A stretch of DNA of 64,000 nucleotides from Sycon ciliatum. Its lineage: Eukaryota > Porifera > Calcarea > Leucosolenida > Sycettidae. The stretch spans positions 34,969,720 through 35,033,719 of the forward strand of contig NC_088645.1 in the NCBI RefSeq assembly GCF_964019385.1. The letters run 5' to 3'. The translations under genes and the position numbers were made by a program. Shown in pieces: positions 10,774 through 21,350 of this stretch (position 1 is the first letter of the stretch; each line of letters begins with the position of its first letter). The notes under the pieces were generated by a model that was given only the letters and a program-made list of their open reading frames with translations, made no database searches and was not told the origin of the DNA.

Positions 10774-12658
10774 GTCTGTATGTGTGTGTGTTTGTGTGTG
10801 TCTATGGTCTATTAGTGTTATACATACTAGTACTGCATACGCATAATTGTAGATAGGCCATCATTGACATTGGTCACATAACCAAACCAAATTTCGGCGT
10901 AGTGAGTGGAATACGTGCTGGCAACTACGCTATAGTCATTTCTAGACTTGGACCTGCACACAAGTTGAGCAGGTGCTTATAATTATGGTAACTAGTGGGT
11001 GTAGGGTGTAGCACATCAGTGTTGAATTATCCAAGGACAATAAGTCTACAGTCGCTGCGGGTTACGGCGTCAAGATGCTGGCAGTACAATTGCCAAAAAT
11101 TAACAGCAGTACTGGGTGAATGGTACACACTGCATACAACCAATTCTGTTGCCTTTGGTGAAGCGCTAATACGTACACGGACAAACAGGCACTCCACTTC
11201 TGAGTCAGCCACTGGTACTCTCACTGAGTGAATGTCAGAATGGACGTAGAGGGAAACTCCACCAGGATGTAAATCTCGGTCCCCGCCGTACAGATTTTAG
11301 CCTGGAATATGCACGCTGAGGTCGGGTATACTGCTATCAAGATGAGTTTCGTTAATAGATGAGATATGAATTTTATGAGCATACAAGAGGCGATGGATGT
11401 GGTGTACTTTATGGCGAAGATACAGACTTGAGTAATAATTATATTGATTGATTGATTGATTGATTTTTATTTCACGGATCCTCCAGAGGCAAATAGATGC
11501 CTATCGAAGGGAGTGTCCTAAGTAAGTATGAAAAATGAGAAAGTATGTTCGTAAGGGAGAAGAGGTAGAAGATACATTAGAATATAGAGTACAGAAGAAG
11601 TAAATTCAATACTTCGGGTAGTGCATTGCATGCTAATCATAATGAGAATTAGAAAACCAGCATTGCGGACTACAAAACTGACATATACACAAACTATTGA
11701 AACTATCTTTACTTATAAAGAAGAGGCACCTGTGACGTGTGTCTGTGTGTGTGTGTCACGCTCCTTATAAAGAAGAGGCACCTCTGACGTGGGGGTGTAT
11801 ATCACGCTGAAGCGCTGCCCTGAGCACGCGAAGCGTGCGAACAGTGTAGCACATTGTAGCTAGTGGCCGCAGAAGCACTGAGCACGCGAAGCGTGCGAAT
11901 CGTGTAGCTAGCGGAGGCAGCCACAGAAGCACTGAGCACGCGAAGCGTTCGAATCGTGTAGCCACCACCACGTGCTGAGCACGCGACGCGTGCGAACAGT
12001 GTAGGTGGTAGCGCTTAAGTTAAAGCAGACACGATCAGTACGAGTAGCAGTAGCAGCCGCGCGCAGAAGCACTGAGCACGCGAAGCGTGCGAATCATGTA
12101 GCCACCTAGCCTAGGCCATAGGTAGCACTAGCAGCCGGACCACGTGAACCGTTCTCTGCAAATAGAAACATCTGCAACAAAAGGATACAAAAGATCTGCA
12201 CTGACTGCACTCTGCATCTGATCTGCAGTGAAGAGCGCATCGCACTTTTGTTCGTAAGTTTATGAATTTTTTGAGCCGCTTCATCCGCCACCAGATGATG
12301 GACAACCCTGACCAGCCTCCCGAAGGCGTAACAGACGTCCCTCCTTCTCCTTCCAACCATGAAGAACCTTCCTCGCCAGGACTTCAGCGGTCTGGCCACC
12401 ACCACGTGCTGAGCAAGTGTGCTGTTCATGTACTTGCTTCACCCGCATGCCACATTCGGCCAGGCAACGCTGGCCTGGGGTGCTGCTAGTCATAGATATG
12501 GTATTGATATGAGTAATTGTGTGGTAGCTTACCGTAGGTGGGTCTGGTGCTCTCAGTACGCGAGGAACAAATGACGCTGCATTTGGATTCAGCGGTACGT
12601 GTGACTTGGCTGACGCGCTCTTCGACAACAAATCTCTCACACCCGAAACGCCACGCTC
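9858..12658 (-). CDS. Type-1 gene A, second exon set: PAM2 exon + body exon
   Basis: Minus-strand exon 12658-12533 (126 nt, phase 0, acceptor CTAAG, donor CGGTAAGC) encodes 42 residues with LNPNAASFVP. The body exon, 10373-9858, opens AAACAAGCGTCAGATG after a TTTTCTCTTGAATGTCGTAG acceptor and runs 171 codons to the stop. The body is Gly/Ser/Arg-rich with PPKGRGRGR, a MAGVGKVGASTGP phrase, a SDSDSL acidic patch and a C-terminal GLQGALLGLVTEVHAKNETL helix. The intron holds a LINE-C fragment, a LINE tail, Helitron H1 and a TG tract. No separate first exon is visible, so it may be spliced to the exon at 15463 as an alternative to the upstream set. Function unknown. Confidence 0.5.
10466..10473. 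promoter_or_regulatory. CRE-like TGACGTCA in intron, 93 nt before body exon
   Basis: A perfect palindrome matching the CREB/ATF site, at the same 93-nt distance upstream of the body exon as in the other three type-1 bodies. Confidence 0.45.
10722..10805 (+). repeat. (TG)n microsatellite
   Basis: About 80 bp of nearly pure TG in the type-1 A intron. The same intron carries TG/CA tracts in the other gene copies. Confidence 0.9.
10950..11435 (-). mobile_element. LINE-C fragment: APE endonuclease part
   Basis: The minus-strand frame 11224-11027 reads VVCSVYHSPSTAVNFWQLYC and then CRLIVLG, the phrase that leads into the GDFN catalytic block of LINE APE domains. It is orthologous to 42830-43262 on the plus strand, so the fragment was present before the cassette was duplicated. 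Helitron H1 and another LINE tail separate it from its own 5' part at 12490-12615. Confidence 0.7.
11436..11704 (-). mobile_element. LINE 3' tail with (TCAA)n end
   Basis: Read on the minus strand, the segment ends CTGGAGGATCCGTGAAATAA followed by AAATCAATCAATCAATCAAT, a typical LINE 3' end with a short tandem tail. It is absent from the paralogous LINE-C fragment at 42.8 kb, so it is a later, strongly 5'-truncated insertion. Confidence 0.6.
11706..12489 (+). mobile_element. Helitron H1, non-autonomous (784 bp)
   Basis: The 5' end begins TC (TCTTTACTTATAAAGAAGAG) after an A at 11705. The 3' end is the hairpin GGCCAG-GCAACG-CTGGCC, then TGGGGTGCTGCTAG, followed by T at 12490. TC start, 3' hairpin, CTAG end and insertion between A and T with no duplication are the textbook Helitron signature. 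Inside are five near-identical GAGCACGCGAAGCGTGCGAA units and a short frame (from 12262) encoding the N-terminus also seen in H3, cut off at GLQRSG. The 5' terminal module is partly repeated (11706 and 11761). Confidence 0.93.
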
Positions 12659-13114
12659 CTTAGATTGGATCATAAAAAGAAACAAACGCAAAGAGATCAT
12701 CAAAATCAACTACAGGCGCTTGTGTATGCTCACCCTCACCTGCTATTATACCAGTTGCTAGCGTCGGAGATACGGATCTACAGTTGCAATTCGCCTATTT
12801 CGCTGTTCAGTCACCCGGACCGTTGGTTCAAGGCCGAGTAGCGCACCCTGAAACCTTGCAAAACGATTGGATACCGGCTTCTTTCTGGCCTGGAGGGACG
12901 GCGACTCACTCGATGGGCACGACGCACTCTGCAATGAGTCACTATCACTATCCCTCATCTCCTGCTTGGATCCAGGTTGTTCGGTGGGAGTCTTGTTTGG
13001 CTTAGTCACCACTTGGATCTGACCAGAAAAAAGTGTGGATTTATCCTTTTGCAACGTTTCGTTCGTTTCATTGGATACAGGCATCTTGCTGGCCTGTAGA
13101 GACGGCGACTCACT

Positions 13115-15463
13115 CTATGGAAACGAAGCAGTCTGCAAAGAATCACTATCACTATCCCTCACCTTCTGCTTGGATTCAGGTTGTTCGGTGGGAGTCAACG
13201 TCATTCGTCCATATCCGGTTGTATGCGGCCCTGTTGAGGCTCCAACATTTCCAGCACCAGCCATGTTTGGAGACTGTGCTCGGACTCTTCCGCGCCCTTT
13301 CGGCTGGAGACGACAAACAGCATTCCCCGCAGACTGGAGTTGTCTCGAGGATATGGTAGAAGTTTGACTTGATGCCTGTGACCCAGTTGATGCTCCGACA
13401 TTACCAACGACAGCCATGTGGGAAGACAGTGGTCGTATCCTGGCTCGTCCGTTTGGTGAAAGAGGACCACAAGCGCTCCCGGCAGACTGGATTTGTCCAC
13501 AGGACATACCAAACGTTTGAATGGATGGCGGGGACATTATTCCGGGCTTGCTTTGACTTTGAGCACACCCAGCGCCGTAAGAAACGTTGGGTCTGGAGGT
13601 CTGCGTGCTACGTGGGGAAGAACTGAATGAGGCACCCACGGCAGCAGCAGCGGCACGATCTCGTTGAGCGATATCGAATTTCCGTTGAATCTCTTCGTTC
13701 TTCTTTGCCATTTTCTGGAGGATATCATCTGTTTCATAATCATCTGACGCTTGTTTCTACAAAATTCAAGAGAAAACAAAGGGCACAGACAGGCAATTCA
13801 GTGATCCAGTTCAAAATTCATTGCATCACTTTACTACATTGGTTGCGATGACGTCATCTTGAGAGTGATTCTGTAGCCCTCATGTCATGATATCAGTGAA
13901 AACTATGCAGAACTGTGCAGAAGTAATCATGGATCTATTAAGTATTATACAGTCATGCACATGTATTTGCATATAACGCATGTTTGCATTATGTATTGAT
14001 GCGAAAGTACACTGTACAAGACTTGAGTGTACATTGTACTGCTGAGGCAGCGAAATGGAATAATAAAAACCAAAGCAAACAAGAGTGTGTGTGTGTGTAT
14101 GTGTGTGTGTGTCTGTGTGTGTGTGTGTGCGTGTGTGTGTGGTGTGTGTGTGTGTGTCAGCCTTGCAAGCTGTTGAATGGTGTAATCCCAGCACAAGGTG
14201 CTATGTCTGTCATAGCTGTTCACTATCATCGCTTCCGCGATGGGCATGTCTGGGGTCTGAGGTGTGTGTGTGTGTCTATACAGTCATACTAGTACTGCAT
14301 ACGTATAATTATTGTAGACAGGGCATCATTGGTTACATAACCAAACCAAATTTTGACGTAGCGTGTGGAATACGTGCTGGCAACTACGCTATAGTCATTT
14401 CTAGACTTGGACTTCTTTTCAGCAAGGTTATAAAACTCCCCCAGTCATTCTTTGAAAAGGAAATACATAATTGAGGGTTAGAAAACGTGTTTTTTCGAGG
14501 ATGCTTAGTCAGAACGGGCCGCTTACCTTGGGGTACTTAGCGTTCTTCGACAATATATTCCTCAGACTTGCAACGCTGCGTTCCTATGATTGGACCATGA
14601 AAACAAACAAAACGCAAAGACATCATCAGAATCAACTACATGCGCTTATGTATGCTCATTCTGAATGCCGTTATACCAGTTGCTAGAGGTTGATATACGG
14701 ATCTACAGTTGCAAGTCGCCTGTGTCGCTGTTCAGTCATCCGGCCAGTTGGTTCCCCAACAGTACACTGATAGTTCATTTACACTGTAAAATTTGCAGGC
14801 CTACTTCCAGTGTAAATGTGGAAAGGGGGCATTGTGAACGTTGCTGTTATGCAGCATTACGACTCGCTCTTACAAGTCAGTCTTTATACAAAGTCTGGCC
14901 TTGGAAAATTTATAATTTCATTGCTATCACGTTCGGTCTCATTTTCTCTGTGCTGCTCTGATGAGCCCACAAATTGCGCAACAGTTCTGTACGCAGATTC
15001 CGTACAATGTTATGTACATTTAGATGAGCACATTGACCATCTAACTCTAAAACTAGCAAATTAGTAATACTGCAACATACTCAGATACGTATGGTGCACA
15101 CTTCTTTTCAACTGTAAGCACAAGATGGTCACTGGCTACATAGTGTCAGTAACCAAGATTATTCATTTATTCAAAAGCATTCGATCTCGAGGGCACCAGA
15201 TAACTGACACGCATCTGCTAAATATCTTATTGGTGACAACATCTTCCCATGGGCCATTTTGGAACATAAAAATACACGGCAGCAGAGTGCAAGATATGAA
15301 CACGAAAAAAAGCTGAGCCTCAAACTCATGAGAGTCAGATGACGTTTGAATACTCAATAAAAGCAGTCGCTGAGAAACTTGTTTGAAGGAATGAAAATGT
15401 ACTCACCTGAAGGCGGGGACGGTCAATGTCACTATTCCGCGGTGTTCTCTCCCATACGTCCAT
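13115..15463 (-). CDS. Type-1 gene A, first exon set (body cut by premature stop)
   Basis: Exon 1 coding 15463-15407 (57 nt) reads MDVWERTPRNSDIDRPRLQ and ends CAG before GTGAGT. Exon 2a 14583-14527 (57 nt) reads ERSVASLRNILSKNAKYPK with donor GTAAGC. The body exon starts at 13756 after CTTGAATTTTGTAG. All junctions are phase 0. The body begins KQASDDYETDDILQKMAKKN, a likely coiled coil, then Ser-rich modules of the type QSAG-x5-PKGRGRVR and NVGASTG. TAG at 13117-13115 truncates it at 213 codons. Homologous sequence runs on to 12758 and is then joined directly to the intron before another exon 2, which suggests unequal recombination. Function unknown. Confidence 0.55.
13849..13856. promoter_or_regulatory. 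CRE-like TGACGTCA in intron, 93 nt before body exon
   Basis: A perfect TGACGTCA palindrome. Spacing to the acceptor is identical to that in the three other type-1 bodies. Confidence 0.45.
14083..14262 (+). repeat. (TG)n tract and conserved block in intron
   Basis: TG repeats at 14083-14157 are followed by a ~105-bp block (from CAGCCTTGCAAGCTGTTGAA) that recurs inverted at 7512-7612 and in diverged form near 21200-21290. A second short TG run is at 14262-14274. Confidence 0.7.
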
Positions 15464-15777
15464 TTCGAAATACCTGCTGCTGCCGAAGGGTCTGTTTAAA
15501 CACTTCTTCGAGGTGGTCACACACACGGAGTAAGTTGTAGCTTAGAAAACCGTGATTTCCAGGAGTAAAGCAGCAGTGAACAAGGACTCTTTCAAATAGC
15601 AAAGTGCACGTAGATCAGCTCTATACACGCTGTAGATCTACAACAAAACTTGTCTCATGAAACTACAGGTCAGAACTGTAAAGAGCTAATATCGTACCGA
15701 CACCAAACGGAACCGATTTCTTCTTCACTACTGACTTGTGTAACGTAACTGCGAGAATGCTAGTTCCCGCGCTCACC

Positions 15778-15969
15778 TTTATACCAGGTTTTAGGTGTGG
15801 GTGAAGCACGTGAAATGGCTTCACGATCCGTGACGCTTAGAATCTGAGCGTACATGTACGTGCAAGCCATAGAGAGGATCAAGATTACCGTATCCAGCTG
15901 GGTCTCGCCACCATTGTTTTTCCACTGTGCTCTGCTTGTCCACGCGTAGCCAAGGGCCCATTGACGTCA
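15778..15969 (-). promoter_or_regulatory. Type-1 gene A promoter: TATA box and CRE-like site
   Basis: On the minus strand TATAAA lies at 15783-15778 in the context CCTGGTATAAAGGTGAGCGC, and TGACGTCA at 15969-15962. The same two elements in the same order occur at 41380-41554 and 53404-53599 before the other type-1 first exons. Distance from TATA to ATG is about 0.3 kb. Confidence 0.6.
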
Positions 15970-16365
15970 CACTATTAACTTAACAGCCCCATTTTAATAG
16001 TTATAAAACTAATTATTATTATTACACTAGCAGCACCCCAGGCCAGCGTTGCCTGGCCGAATGTGGCATGCGGGTGAAGCAAGTACATAAACAGCACACG
16101 TGCTCAGCACGTGGTGGTGGCCAGACCGCTGAAGTCCTGGTGAGGGAGGTTCTTCATGGTTGGAAGGAGAAGGAGGGACGTCTGTACTGTTACGCCTTCG
16201 GGAGGCTGGTCAGGGTTGTCCATCACCTAGTGGTGGCGGATGAAGCGGCTCAAAAAATTCGTAAACTTACGAACAAAAGTGCGAAGCGCTCTTCACTGCA
16301 GATCAGATGCAGAGTGCAGTCAGTGCAGATCTTTTGTATCCTTTTGTTGCAGATGTTTCTATTTG

Positions 16366-16855
16366 CAGAGAAAGGTTCACGTGGTCCGCAGCGCTTGTGC
16401 GGCTGCTAGTGCTACCTACCTAGGGCCTAGGCTAGGTCACTAGGTGGCTACATGATTCGCACGCTTCGCGTGCTCAGTGCTTCTGCGCGCGGCTTCTACC
16501 GCTACTCGTGTATACTGATCGTGTCTGCTATAAGTAGGGACTTCAGACCATTTTTTCAAATCGGTTTTCTGTGGCTTATGTTTTGCTTTTTGGATAGGTT
16601 AGAGCCTCCTGAGAGAAAGGTTCACGTGGTCCGCAGCGCTTGTGCGGCTGCTAGTGCTACCTACCTATGGCCTAGGCTAGGTCACTAGGTGGCTACATGA
16701 TTCGCACGCTTCGCGTGCTCAGTGCTTCTGCGCGCGGCTTCTACCGCTACTCGTGTATACTGATCGTGTCTGCTATAAGTATTGACTTCAGACCATTTTT
16801 TCAAATCGGTTTTCTGTGGCTTATGTTTTGCTTTTTGGATAGGTTAGAGCCTCCT
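16366..16855. repeat. 245-bp tandem duplication inside H2
   Basis: 16366-16610 and 16611-16855 are near-identical direct copies. They differ at a few sites, for example AGGGCC against ATGGCC and TAGGGAC against TATTGAC. The unit spans the junction between Helitron sequence and the left end of the nested hAT-like element, so it arose after that insertion. Confidence 0.85.
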
Positions 16856-17876
16856 GAGGAGTTTGGTCTTTAGTTTTTCTAAATCGGACAGAGGAAACTA
16901 AAGTTACAAGCAAAATAGTCATCGCCTATCACCGGATTTGTCCGACAAACGTCCCACACATTTGAGATCAGAGAGATAATGTCAAACTGAGAGAACCCAC
17001 TTTCCTTCGCAACGCATAGCAACCGCACACCAGATCCAAAAACAATCTTGATTCTCCGCATGAAATAGCTCAATACTAGGTATGGTTTACAATTTAGTGG
17101 TTAGTAACAGGAGACATTGATAATACAGTCCTGAGATAGCTTCGGACTGTTGGTGTCAAGAAAAAGAATGATCACGGAAGAGGCACTGACTAAGCTCAAC
17201 ATGTACATGTACATGACATTGGCTGGGGTACTCGTAGCACGCACATCATCATCAGCAGAGATACAGCAAATAGCAACAAGAGTATACAGCACATCTCCCA
17301 GTTCGGCACTCTTTCAGCTATTCTTGCGGAGCTCAACCAGATCGAAACAGCATTGGAGACAAGAATCGAGGCATGGACCGAAACAGCCAAGAGCAATTCA
17401 ATTTGTACATCAGCATCATTTAGCGCAGGATACTTCTCGCTGCTTTCCATACTGTGACTATGGCGGCGCTGCACGGCAAAGTACAAAGAGGAATAATGCA
17501 AGAAATAGGTCTTCTGGAAAGTGAAAACAATAAAGATTACCTTCTATCTAGACTAATTCGAGGTCGTAGAATACGAATATCACATTTTCAAGAAGGGGAC
17601 CCGGACGGATCATATGGTTTCTCACCTTTCCCTTCCATCCGCATACGTATCTCCGTCAAAAATGAACGTAACAGCTCCATTCTTGCTGGTCCCAAACGAA
17701 GGCAAGCTCCAACAAGACGAACCGAAACTTTCTTCAACTGTACAAGACTTCCTTCATTTCGAAAAACGGTTCCACATTTCTTTACACGACTTGATGACAT
17801 ATGCCCATCACACGATTTGTGCAGGCGTCGATTTGCACGCTTTTGGGCCATAAAGTCACGTGGTCTGAAGTCCCTA
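16535..17876. mobile_element. hAT-like DNA transposon nested in H2
   Basis: Inverted ends TAGGGACTTCAGACCA (16535-16550) and its complement (17861-17876) are flanked by CTATAAG on both sides (16528-16534 and 17877-17883). TAGGG termini and a 7-8-bp duplication fit hAT. Because of the 245-bp duplication the left end is present twice, and the copy joined to the interior starts at 16780. The interior has no recognisable transposase. Two phrases look exon-like: SIQHISQFGTLSAILAELNQ (near 17277-17340) and a frame at 17614-17853 containing DFLHFEKRFHISLHDLMTYA. These may be captured host sequence. I cannot name them. Confidence 0.7.
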
Positions 17877-18400
17877 CTATAAGCGCTACCGGTACCACCT
17901 ACACTGTTCACACGCTGTTCGCACGCTTCGCGTGCTCAGCACGTGGTGGTGGCTACACGATTCGCACGCTTCGCGTGCTCAGTGCTTCTGTGGCTGCTTC
18001 CGCTAGCTACTCGATTCGCACCCTTCGCGTGCTCAGTGCTTCTGCGGCCGCTAGCTACACTGTGCTACACTGTTCGCACGCTTCGCGTGCTCAGGGCAGC
18101 GCTGCTCCGCAGCGCTTCAGCGTGACACAAAAACACACGTCACAGGTGCCTCTTCTCTATAAGGAGCGTGACACACAGACACACGTCACAGGTGCCTCTT
18201 CTCTATATAACTAGTATAGGAGCGTGACACACAGACACACGTCACAGGTGCCTCTTCTTTATAAGTAAAGATGACATGTACATGTGCTGACGGCTGACCT
18301 CCCACGTGTACGTGCGCGGTACGGTCACTCATGTGTAGTGGCTGAGTCACGTAAAGCTATTGTAGATGTACGTGAGTTTGACTTTGACTCGTTTGAGCGC

Positions 18401-18510
18401 GTTATGCAGTCTATGTCAGCTCGCGCTGCACTTCACCCTCTCAGAAAACAGATCCATCATGACTGCATCATGCATGTAATGCGAAATGTTTGTGGTGATG
18501 GGGATGCTTA
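18401..18510 (+). other. Conserved divergent block (ORF-like), copy 1 of 3
   Basis: The frame reads MQSMSARAALHPLRKQIHHD and continues CIMHVMRNVCGDGD. The same phrase is open on the minus strand at 41188-41295 and 53154-53256, always upstream of the paired promoters. It could be a first exon of an unrecognised divergent gene or a conserved regulatory block. Confidence 0.35.
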
Positions 18511-19046
18511 TGCGTAGGGGGATGTGCTGATCTAGACTTTTGCTATACCGGTAATCGCTTCAATGCACGTGCAGATTCTAAGCGTCACTGTATTGTACGT
18601 GGCTTGCACGACCTCGGGGTCCACAAGTCAAACGTGGCAAAAAAAGTCGATTGTAGAAATTAGGCTTCTGGCAGATCATTTTCACAAACGAAGGACTCAA
18701 GGAGTCAAGAAGAAGACAGTCTTGTTTCGTGTTGAGTTATTCCAGTACTACTTCTGTACTATCCGTGCGTGTACTTGTGTACGAGACTAGTTTTCCTGTA
18801 CATCTACAGCGTGTGTAGAGTAGATCTACGGCCCGTGCATACATCGACAGTACAGACACTCTTCACCAGCCACGCTACGAATGCCAACCATTTAGCTTTC
18901 GAAGTCCCCGTAGTACCACTGTTTCATCTCGCAACGATCATTATAGTAGTAGTTTATGCTACAACTAACTACTCGGTCTTAGTGACACCTTGCAACAAGA
19001 GACCTTCCGCAGTCGATTTGTCAGCAACACGTACATGTAGTTCGAA

Positions 19047-19103
19047 ATGAAAGGATGGGAGACACCAACGCGCAGAAGCGATAATGACCAACCTGGGCCT
19101 CAC
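19047..19103 (+). CDS. Type-2 first coding exon, copy D (donor damaged)
   Basis: 57 nt, 19 codons: MKGWETPTRRSDNDQPGPH. It has the same length as the type-1 first exon and the same style (basic, Thr/Ser/Asp-rich). The intact copy at 40667-40611 ends CAG before GTAAGG. Here the junction is CAC before ATAAGT, so the GT is lost. The only body nearby (20860-19601) is on the opposite strand. Function unknown. Confidence 0.4.
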
Positions 19104-19600
19104 ATAAGTAAAGTTCATTTCATTAACTAACGTTCTCAGCGAGTATATTTAGAGCTATTGCAGTAATCACTGCTGTTCGGTAGCATACCCGGATACCTAT
19201 ATACGTGTGCTCCCCTAAGAGCCTAGGATTATTTCAGCAGACGCTTTAATTCACAAACTCACATTTTCATCTGACTGTAATTTCGATATCCTTTGGAGTA
19301 TTCCAACGATCTCGGGCTCTATAGAAAGCTCTCTCCAAGACGAATATGCAGCATTGCAAGCACATCACGGAAAAATATATAAAAGAAATAAAAAGATGCA
19401 CAGAAAGGAAAGGTGGGAGGGCAGGGACACTAGTGAGATTCATAACTGACTGAAGAAGTCAGGAAAAGAAACTACGATAAAAAACAAACCAGATGCCATA
19501 TTTGCAACCGACAGTGAATTAAGAATTGCGAGTCTCCTTGGCTTCTTATCTGGCCTCTGATTACCACGTTGATCAGGGTGAGTGGATTGTCTGCTTTAGC

Positions 19601-20860
19601 TTAGGCTACACACTTAGGCACCACGGTCGCCTTACCTGACAAGAGTTTTGACTCATCTCGTTGAAAATTCTTGTTCTTGGCGTGTACTTTCTTCGGAAGA
19701 CCGACTAGTGCAATCTGAAAGCCTGCAAAGCAAATGGATAAGGACCTCTTTGTCGTCTGGAAGGAAGGTGACCCACTGGCTGGAAACGACGCTATCTGCA
19801 ACGCGCTTCTATGGTTCACTTTGTCTAGCCTACTAGGCAACAATGATGGCGAACAGTTCACATCTCTACCTACTACAATCACTGGTTCAGGCTTGGGAGA
19901 TATAAAAGTTTCAGGCTTGGCAGCCATCTCAACTTCAGATTTGACGGAGGTCACTGTTATAGAGGCTACTTGTTCCGGGCTATCCCTTGCCAATCCTCCA
20001 CACACACACTGGTTGTCTTCCCAGTTGATGCTCCACTATTACCAACAACAGTCTTGCTGGACGGCTGTACTCGGACCCTCCCGCGTCCTTTTGGCGGAAG
20101 ATGACAACGAGCGTTCCCCTCAGGCTGAATTTGTCTGGAAGACGTAATAGATGTTTCACTGGATTGGATTTGTGTTGAGGATGTTCCACTAGATGGCTGC
20201 GACATTAACCTGGCGTGCTGCTCCACACTGGCAATACTTTCTACAGGTGAGTGTGTGTCAGGCTTGCTCTGCGCACACACCGCGCTGTCGGAAACGTTAT
20301 TGGGTCTGGAGACTGGCGTGTTACCTGTGGATGATCTGAACGAGGCATCCTCGGCAGCAGCTTCTTTACGATCACGTTGAGCAATCGTATATTCCCGCCA
20401 AACCTCTTTCCTTTTTTGGCAATTTTCTTGAGGAGATCTTCATTATCTACCCGTTGCGTGATTATAGATGCTCCAACACTAGCAACAACAGCCTTGCTGG
20501 ACGACTGTACTTGGACCCTCCCGCGTCCTTTTGACGGAAGATGACAACGAGCATTCCCCTCGGACTGGATGTGTCTTGTGGAGTTAATAGATGTTTCACT
20601 GGATGGTTGCGACATTATCCTGGGATGCTTCTTCACACCGGGATTACATTGTTTAGATGAGTGTGTTTCTGGCTTGCTCTGGCGAGTTGCACACACAGCA
20701 CTGTCGGAAACGTTGGGTTTGGAGACTGGCGTGTTACCTGCGGATGAACTGAATGAGGCACCCATCACAGGAACGTCGTCACGCTCACGTAACCGTTGAG
20801 CCATCTCTTATTTTCGCCGCATCTCTTCGTATATCTTCTGTTCATTCTATAAAATTATAG
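19601..20860 (-). pseudogene. Type-2 body D, decayed
   Basis: On the minus strand, after acceptor TAATTTTATAG, the frame opens NEQKIYEEMRRK but hits TAA at once. Downstream, frames at 20804-20241, 20280-19966 and 20005-19601 together cover a protein like the type-1 body: PVSKPNVSDSAVCA, repeated SSRQIQSEGNARCHLPPKGR modules, VVGNSGASTGK, KPETFISPKPEPVIV, and a C-terminus ICFAGFQIALVGLPKKVHAK that aligns with the type-1 end. Several frameshifts are needed, so it is probably non-coding now. It keeps the empty target site (20857/20858) of Helitron H3/H4. Confidence 0.6.
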
Positions 20861-21350
20861 AGAAAACAATGGAAAAGATAGGGAAAACATTGACCGAGGT
20901 AGAAGTATAATTTCATTACTTTACTACAGTGGGTGGGATGACGTTAAATTGACAGTGATTCTGTCTCCTTCATTATGTGAATGTCAGCTGTGTAGAACTG
21001 CGTAGAACTGATCACTGGGCACTGCATAAGTACACGCATCAATGCAGGTGTGTATGTATAATGGATGTGCATGCATACTGTACCATGTCCAGTTCAAATT
21101 TCACAGTGGAAAGGGGTTGCGTGCTGGCTATTTGATCCACAACAATATCGCCCGTTTTTCAACACATGACTTGCGTTTTTTTAATACTTAGTGGTGGTCA
21201 ATTCCTCAGCCTTGAAAGCTGTTGAATGGTGTATTTACCAGCACAAGTTTGTTCGCTATTATCGCTTCAGCGACGGGTATGTGGAAGTAAAGGGAGGGAA
21301 GTGAATTGTGTCGTGTTGTTTTGCATTTGCGTGTGTTGTTTCACTGGTAG

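Larger units (their letters stand above)
16027..18271 (-). mobile_element. Helitron H2, carrying a nested hAT-like element
   Basis: On the minus strand the 5' end TCTTTACTTATAAAG starts at 18271, and the 3' end (GGCCAGGCAACGCTGGCC hairpin, then GGGGTGCTGCTAG) finishes at 16027, between A and T. The flanks, closed up, match the uninterrupted sequence near 53363 in cassette C, giving an empty site. The 5' module of about 60 bp is present three times in tandem (18120-18271). Mini-hairpin units GCACGCTTCGCGTGC lie at about 16458, 16703, 17917, 17962 and 18075, with a variant near 18016. A broken copy of the Helitron N-terminal frame lies at 16068-16290. It separates the divergent A and D promoters. 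Confidence 0.92.

Noticed and set aside
17454-17882. hAT transposase
   Set aside because: The frame has no recognisable hAT dimerisation or catalytic motifs. Another frame over the same bases looks more protein-like but is also unrecognised.
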